A stretch of 64,000 bases of DNA from Labyrinthula sp. Ha (lineage: Eukaryota > Sar > Bigyra > Labyrinthulida > Labyrinthulaceae). Where the stretch lies: NCBI GenBank assembly GCA_015227615.1, contig JAALGZ010000054.1, forward strand, positions 124,001 to 188,000. Direction: 5' to 3'. The notes below the pieces were generated by a model, which saw only the letters and a list, made by a program, of their open reading frames with translations, was not told the DNA's origin and did no database searches. The position numbers were made by a program, and so were the translations under genes. This document shows, one piece after another, positions 57,711 through 64,000 of this stretch (within the stretch, counting starts at the first letter, position 1; each line of letters starts with the position of its first letter).

Positions 57711-60132
57711 AAGCAATAACTAGGAGTTATAAAGCCTAAAATATATCATGCAAGAGCTCTTCCGTTTTTAATTTTTATTATCTAGTCTGTTCTGAATTTT
57801 TTGCTAGCTTATCTTGACAGAAAAAAAATGCTGTACAAGTTAGCATGTTTAATGTATAATCATCTTGTGGAAATGACTCTATCTCTGTATAAACTTTGTT
57901 TCAGAAAACTTTCCACACATATTTAAAGAGATCTCTGCAAGAGATTTTAAGATAAATTAAGTTAAGTTACTTACATGAATCTTAACTTTCTCAAAATACA
58001 ACATATTTATTCGCGATAGCGAAAATTTTGCATAATCTTCATATAGAAACCTTTGTATCTTAACTTAAACTACTTTTCAGAAAAACTATAATATAACATT
58101 GGAATAATATTTCATTTCCCATGTGTTCGGAAAAGGACTTCAGATTTTGAAAAAGTTAATCACGAGTTATATACGTCTTAATATCCGAAAATTAAAGCCA
58201 AATTTAGCATAGGAAGATTTTCCTCAGTAAAAGCTATTTTTCTCTGTCAATACTTCATTTTTTTAAACCAATTAAAATTCTAAAGTACTTTAAATATTAA
58301 TTCTTAAAATATTATAGCTTTATTAGTTTCTTTTACGTGAAAATACTAGGGTTGAACTTTGTATTTCTATATTTCAAGAATATTTTTCAATTTCAAGCTA
58401 TATTTGTGTTTCTCTTTTATCTTGCTCAATTTTAATGTAAAACACTATTGTAACTTATGTGACTTATCTTAATAAATATTTCTGGCCACAGGTCTTTAAT
58501 TTTTCCATATTTGAGAACTGGAAGAATATTCTCGATTCTGTTCTTTTCACGCCATCCTGTATTTTAGAAGAAATTCAAAATAATTGTAAAGTCCATTTCT
58601 CAGTAAAATCTTTGAGCTATTAAAAATAAAACACAGTTTTTGAAAGTTTTTTCAAATATAAACACATTGTGGTTGATAATATTTTATTTGAGGAAAATTT
58701 CGTCACAAAAACTAGCAAATACTATTTGCTTTATTTTCGGTAATCGTCGTTTTTTACTCTTTTTATTGCTTTAGTTCTTTAAATTTTTATGGGAGTAAGT
58801 ACTAAGCTTTGTTTACAATATGTTCCGAGGTTTGTAGAAGAGTTGATAAGATATTGTACTTTATATGGCCATTATACTGTATTTTTGAAAAAAATTGTTG
58901 ATAAGGTTTTTAATACCCCGAAACAACAAAAAGAATAAACAAATATTGTTACTACTAGGCTTAACCATAATATAAGAGTCAATCTTCACAGTTTATAGAG
59001 GTGGTATGACCTTTTTCTTCATTGTTTTCTGATCGATATAAAATGAATGAGCTATATTCTTGTGGTACTCAATGTACTGCATGAATTTATTCTTTTCATA
59101 TCGTATATTATTTTGTATAGTTCGGAAGATATTTCAAGGAGATTTTCAAAACTGTGTTTTGTCCTTAATAAGTCGAAAAATTCATTGATAAATGAACTTT
59201 ACAATTTTTTAGAGTTTCATCTAAAATACAGAATGACGTGAAAAGAACAGAATAGAAAGTGTCTTCCAGTACTCAAATACAGAAAATTAAAAGACAAGCG
59301 CTTAGAAAGAGTTTTTAAAATAAGCTAAGTAAGTCATTATAGTTTCTTGCATAAACATTAAGTGATATACAAGAGAAACAAAAAAGTCTTGAAATTAACC
59401 AATATTTTCAAATATAGAAATGCGTAGTTTAATCCTAGTATTTTCACAAAAAAAGTAAAAGAGCTATAGCATTTTGAAAACTAGGATTTAAAGTATGTTA
59501 GAACTTTGTTTGGATTAAAAAAAAAGAAATATAGACTAAGAGAAATGCTTTTTTCAATGGAAAATCTTGATATGCTAAATTTTGTTTGATATTCGGATAT
59601 TAAAACGCACCTAACTCATGGTTAGCTTCTTATAAAACTAAGTTCCTCTTATTGAGTGCATAGAAAATTAAAATATCTTTTGAATATTGTATCATAGTTT
59701 TTCTGAAAAGGAGTTTGAGCAAAGGTACAGCCATTTCTATGAAGATAATTGAAAGTTTTGCTATGGCAAAGGTATTACCTCTGTTTTCTCAGTTGCCTTT
59801 TCTCTCAGAGAGTAGAATTAGTTCCCTAAAATTTCTTAGAAAAAATATTTGAAATATTTCTCTACTCTCTAGGAGCTCAATTTGAGCTTGGATTAAGATA
59901 ATTTCAACTGTAAGGTTAATAGTCATAAGAAGATTTTCATATAAAATAATTTGCATATGATGTTGATTCTGTGTTGCATTTACTTCTAAGTCAGATTTTG
60001 CTTCCCTTTTATTCCTTTACAGGAAGTATAGAAACATAATATATTATGGAGATATGATTTGGGACAGAATATTAAATTTTTAGAAAATTTTGGGAACACC
60101 AAAAGCTATTGTTCTTATAGTGCTTATCTTGG
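57711..60132. other. AT-rich gene-poor stretch (2.4 kb)
   Basis: No supportable gene. The short frame at 59047-59241 is isolated and without a domain. The composition is strongly AT-rich, in sharp contrast to the element to its left. Confidence 0.45.
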
Positions 60133-60235
60133 TTAACGGAAATTTCCGTTAATTTATGATCCGTTAAGGATCCACTACCGTTAATAACGGTAAGCAAAAT
60201 TTGGACATTTGAATTTCCGATAGTTAACGGTAAGC
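60133..60235. promoter_or_regulatory. cluster of CCGTTAA/TTAACGG sites with two palindromes
   Basis: A perfect 20-base palindrome TTAACGGAAATTTCCGTTAA lies at 60133-60152. CCGTTAAGG follows at 60161, then TACCGTTAATAACGGTA (60176-60192), then TTAACGGTAAGC at 60224-60235. The core AACGG matches the Myb binding consensus (C/TAACNG). It lies 300-400 bases before the Roco-TIR start. The last 12-mer is shared with the other Roco gene's upstream region. Function inferred. Confidence 0.5.
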
Positions 60236-60293
60236 AACTCTTGGAATAAAGCTGTTCAAAGTAAAACGTGAAATTTCAATCATTTGGTCTTAG

Positions 60294-60304
60294 TTGCCCA
60301 AAAT
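60294..60304 (+). promoter_or_regulatory. TTGCCCAAAAT motif upstream of Roco-TIR gene
   Basis: The same 11-mer forms both arms of the palindrome at 15665-15692 and also occurs in the probable LTR at 52504-52514. It lies 226 bases before the chosen start. Confidence 0.3.
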
Positions 60305-60529
60305 AATATCAAACAAAAAGAAATATAAAGGACAATATTAGACTGGTCGATAAGTATCTTCCCCGTAATCACGAACCTTTGCAAACAAAAGCAAAATATC
60401 TAATAGAATCAAATAGAATAATTTATTTTCTTTCATCCCCGTTTATTCTGCATTAATTACATATTTATCAAGAAAATTAAGAGACCTAATTTGGCTTTTG
60501 ATACGGACAAACAGTACAATCAGGTTCTA

Positions 60530-63500
60530 ATGAATAGTTTTTTTCAGACAGGTGTATTTAAAATCAAAGATAATAAACTTCATTTGTATATTCAAGAGAA
60601 TATTGAGAACCAACAGTTGGAACAGAATTCTGGTAATCAGTTTGACATTGCCAGTATCACACATCTGCTTGTGTATGGTACTAATGGGGTAGGAATTCAA
60701 GATTCCCATTCTCTTGTGGATAATTTGAAAAGAATTGCAATAATATTAGATAGATTTACGGGAATTAAACACTTTGTGTAAGTTCTTTTTTTTCCTTAAA
60801 TTTTAGGCAATGTGGATATTTTTTTCCTGGTATACTGCTTTCGGAAATTTCACACAGAATTGTATCCATTAAGTATTTTTTTTGTTTCTTATCATCAATT
60901 AGGCAAAAAATAACAATAAATGAGGACTTGTACGATGCCGAGTACTTTTTAAGCTTTTTCTATATATTTTAGCGGCAACTATGTAGGAGATAATGCCCTA
61001 GCTAACTCTGTTTACAATGATCAAAAGATCAACTTTGTCAATTTGAAGCAGATCACGTACTAATTATTCTATAATTAAAATTTAGAGTAGATGCTCAATT
61101 TGTTCAAGAAAGTTACTGCAAGTCAGCTATCAAATTTTTTGTTTTGCTTTGTGACTGCATAGAAACAGAGCATTATCTGTTCATTTATATAGATATGTTT
61201 GATTTCAAGAAGTTCAAAGATTATTTCTCCGGGAAGAAAAGAAAATTAGGTGTCATCTTGGGAAAATTTCCTAACTTAACGAAAGTAATTCTCAAAGATA
61301 TTAAAAATACATATAAACTAAAAGAATACTATAAGAATATCTATAAAATGGTAAAATCAAATAGATGCAGGATTGCAAGCAAACTAATTCTTCATCTAAT
61401 TGTGGAAGAGAAGACAATAAAATACAATCGCTGCAAGCTGGTTTTTATTGGTGATGTTGGAGTTGGAAAAACTTGGATAAAGAATAAGATTTGCAATATT
61501 AAGTTCAAGATATCTAGAGGCAGTTCTTCCCAAGAAAACTTAAAAGACCACTGTGTAATAAATGTAAACACAAGAGGATTTGATGAAAAAATAAAATGGA
61601 AACCAAATAAAGCAGTTGATGGTTTTGTTTTCAAAGGAGAGTTTCTTAAACTTCTTGAAGTAGTTAGAATTGAGGATAATGCGAACCAAAATAATAGTTC
61701 ACATATAATATCTGAAAGAGACATAAAGGAAGGATTTCAATCAATACAAAACTATGGAACTATGTCAACGAGCCCAAAAATGAATCATCTATTAAATACA
61801 GCGTTTACAAGTCTATGTGAAGAAAATCCAGTTGCATACACAGAAAAACCACTTAAATTTTCCGTGTGGGATTTTGGAGGAGAAAAAATATTTCACACCC
61901 ACAATAATCTGTTTCTTAGTAAGAATTGTATCGTTCTTTTAGTTTTTGATATGTCTCGATTCAAGTATATTTCTCAAGAGCTGTCAGAGTTAAGCAGGTT
62001 ATCATTATTGTATCGAAATATTAAATTGTATGCACCAGAAAGCGAAATTCATTTAATTGGAACCCATTTAGACAAAGTTAAGAAAGCTACGAAATTTAGT
62101 GTATTTAAAAGCAAAGAACCATCTGTTTTTGAGCAAATAGAGAGAAAATTCAAAGAATCAGGCGAATTTAAATCTTTGAGAATATTTCCGATAGATAATT
62201 TGAGATTACGCAAAGGCAGTAAAAAACTAAAAGTGATAAGAGATTTTTTGGAGAAAATAACCAATAATGATTTCTATACTGAAAATATTGACAGGGAAAT
62301 TCCTTTAATCTGGTTTCTCATACTGGAAGAAATAGGTTTTTATTATTCACACATATCATACAAAAATTTCAAAAGATTCTCAAATAAATACAATGTAGAA
62401 CTTGATTCTCTTCTAGAGTTTTTTACAAGTGTTGGAGCAATTACACACTTTGATATCTATGCTGAACAAAATAGACGTGAAGAGTTGATTCAAAAGGAAA
62501 TAATATTTGTGAAACCTGGTATTCTTGTTAGAGTGCTAGTTAAAATACTGTTTACTCTTGAAAAGGAAACCTCAAACTACGACTTAGGAGATCCTAATTT
62601 GAATGCAAAGTTTGAGACATTCAGAAAATCACGTGAACTTGATAGAGAGCTACTTCACATAATTCTTGGTAAAGTTTGGAAAATAGAGTCTGATCGTAAA
62701 TATATAGAAGATCTGCTATTGAGTTTATTGATGTTGTGCAGATATGGAAGAAAATACTTTGTTTTTCGTTTGGGGACTCAACAAATTGTTCCTGGAGATA
62801 GCTTCCTTGATAACGCAGACACCTCTAGATATTTCAAGGTGGATTTTGAGCCTCTCTTGCCTTTTGGGTTATTTGCAGCTATGGTCAGTATTTTCATTAG
62901 ATCTTGTGCGAAAGTAAAAACACCTCCAGAAAGATTTCAAATCTTTCCGCATAAATTCAGTTTCTTCTTCAGTTATAATAAAGATACGGTGGCTATATAT
63001 TTATTGCAGAAGGATAATTCTCTTAGATTGTATCTTGGAAAAGGTTCATATTATATGTGGCTACTCTCAATTGCAGGTTCTTGGCTAAAACGCGCATTAG
63101 AGCTGGTTCTTAGAGATTCTAAAGCAAAACTGAACTACTCTATTTTAACTGTAATACAGAGAATTGATACAATTAGTGAAATAGATATTGAACAAGTCAA
63201 TAAAACTTTTATTGATTCAGCCACAGAAAATACTGTTCACCCAGTATCAGAGAATTATATCGATGACCACAAGTGTTTTGTTAGAGACATGAATAGTATG
63301 AGTACTCCTATTGATCCTTCTGAGGGAGAACAGTTTGATGGCTTCTTATCTCATGCGTGGGGCCCAGCAGAAAATGGTGGGTTTCCAGACCATACAAGAG
63401 TGAAAAAACTGCATCAAGATATGAAAAAAAAGGTATAAAAACTTGGCTTGATGATATAAATATGAAAAATAATATTTTGTTAGATATGAGCTCTGGTATA

Positions 63501-63776
63501 AAGCGATCTAAGTTTGTCCTTATATTTCTTACAAAGAGTTATTTGGATAGAGTAATATCTTGGACGAATGTACAGTTTGAATTCAATATAATTAGTTCGT
63601 TTAAGCCGGAAAAAGTTATTTTGATAAAATTTGAGGCAAATATTTTAGACAGTGAGGAATGGAAGTTTAGTCCTGTTCTTGGTAAGTATAAGAACTCTGA
63701 GATGTTTGATTTTACTTTAGAAGACAATTGGGAAGAAGAGTTGAACAAATTAGAGGCGCATATGCGGCAAGAATAG
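60530..63776 (+). CDS. LRR-Roc-COR-TIR protein, five exons, with a -1 frame step in an A8 run
   Basis: Exons 60530-60777, 60807-60872, 60903-60941, 60973-61056 and 61086-63776. Introns are 29, 30, 31 and 29 nt, all GT-AG and phase 2. The ATG at 60530 is the first in frame; the frame is open about 110 bases further upstream, so an earlier exon is possible. Exon 4 encodes one LRR-like unit (NYVGDNALANSVYNDQKINFVNLKQIT). The Roc GTPase follows: GDVGVGKT (61450), VWDFGGEKIF, LIGTHLDKVKK. Then comes a COR-like region. The C terminus is a TIR-like domain: FDGFLSHAWGP, HTRVKKLHQDM, then in the -1 frame GIKTWLDDINMKNNI, DMSSGIKRSKFVLIFLTKSY and WTNVQFEFN, whose Glu fits the catalytic/conserved position. 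The step falls in AAAAAAAA (63424-63431). About 1042 residues if the frame is shifted. A signalling or immune-type role is inferred. Confidence 0.8.
60778..60806 (+). other. 29-nt intron (first of four in the Roco-TIR gene)
   Basis: GTAAGT...TTTTAG, phase 2. The others are 60873-60902 (GTATTT...TTAG), 60942-60972 (GTACTT...TTTTAG) and 61057-61085 (GTACTAAT...TTTAG). Removing all four leaves one open frame running into the long GTPase exon. Confidence 0.75.
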
Positions 63777-64000
63777 TATTTGCATGGGAGCTATAAGCAA
63801 TGTACATATGAGTTGGAAATGAGAGTATTTAGTATCTCTTATTTAAATTCCCTAAGTAAATATATAAGAAGCTTAAGTATTGAAAAATATATATTCCCCT
63901 ACCTTTTTTTTGGTCTGCAACTTAATATTTGATCTGTTTCTAATAGAATATGAGTTTGTTATACTATATGTGAACTTAGATAGTTTGTATTCCCTTTAAC
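63777..64000. other. 3' flank, no gene seen
   Basis: AT-rich sequence after the Roco-TIR stop. Nothing distinctive. Confidence 0.4.

Noticed and set aside
60491-60529. A TTG start for the Roco-TIR gene
   Set aside because: Non-ATG starts are unlikely here; the in-frame ATG at 60530 or an unseen upstream exon is preferred.
63432-63482. A GT...AG intron in place of the frame step in the TIR domain
   Set aside because: It would remove GIKTWLDDINMKNN, the most TIR-like part, and would be longer than every other intron seen.
1-64000. CRISPR arrays, rRNA or tRNA genes
   Set aside because: No regularly spaced repeats and no tRNA B-box in a foldable context were found by eye; a tRNA scan could still find one.

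Overview
This is nuclear DNA from an AT-rich unicellular eukaryote. The host genes are MBF1, a SEC14/CRAL-TRIO protein, a GT77-like glycosyltransferase, a RING protein and LRR-Roco GTPases. Spliceosomal introns are extremely short (28-31 nt). A secreted protein with tandem EGF-like repeats of the 'CxGxGxC...GDDPxT' type resembles proteins I associate with stramenopiles, haptophytes and related algae/protists. That hint at lineage is weak, and I do not name a species. All three standard stop codons are used.

Layout. 1-3.8 kb shows no gene. 4.0-7.7 kb holds an unknown nuclear-type protein, a SEC14-like membrane protein and MBF1 (the last two converge). 7.7-12.4 kb is empty. 12.4-17.6 kb is a compact cluster: EGF-repeat protein, RING protein and small membrane protein on the minus strand, and a glycosyltransferase on the plus strand. 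17.8-22.3 kb is a broken Ty1/copia element. 23-31.3 kb holds three paralogous four-helix membrane proteins of unknown family. 31.3-38.8 kb is a gene desert. 38.9-47.6 kb is a young, whole-looking Ty3/gypsy-like element. It is inserted in the coding sequence of a host receptor-like gene (signal peptide, PA-like ectodomain, about seven helices), whose two halves lie on either side. 49.5-52.2 kb is an LRR-Roc-COR gene. 52.45-57.7 kb is a second, broken, GC-richer Ty3/gypsy-like element. 60.1-63.8 kb is an LRR-Roc-COR-TIR gene with a motif-rich upstream region.

The most interesting system is the pair of Ty3/gypsy-like elements. Each carries, after integrase, a chromodomain and a Myb/SANT-like domain, and then a separate MT-A70 adenine methyltransferase frame with the DPPW catalytic motif. 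The methyltransferase of the intact element closely resembles METTL3/AMT1-type enzymes; that of the second element is divergent. The two elements differ strongly in base composition and sequence, so the association looks old and maintained. The likely theme is an element that reads chromatin (chromodomain, SANT) and writes N6-methyladenine on its own DNA or RNA. This is inference; only the motifs and gene order are seen directly.

The second theme is the host's tiny introns. Twelve can be placed by reading-frame continuity. All eleven in the two Roco genes are in phase 2, and the LRR exons each encode about one repeat.
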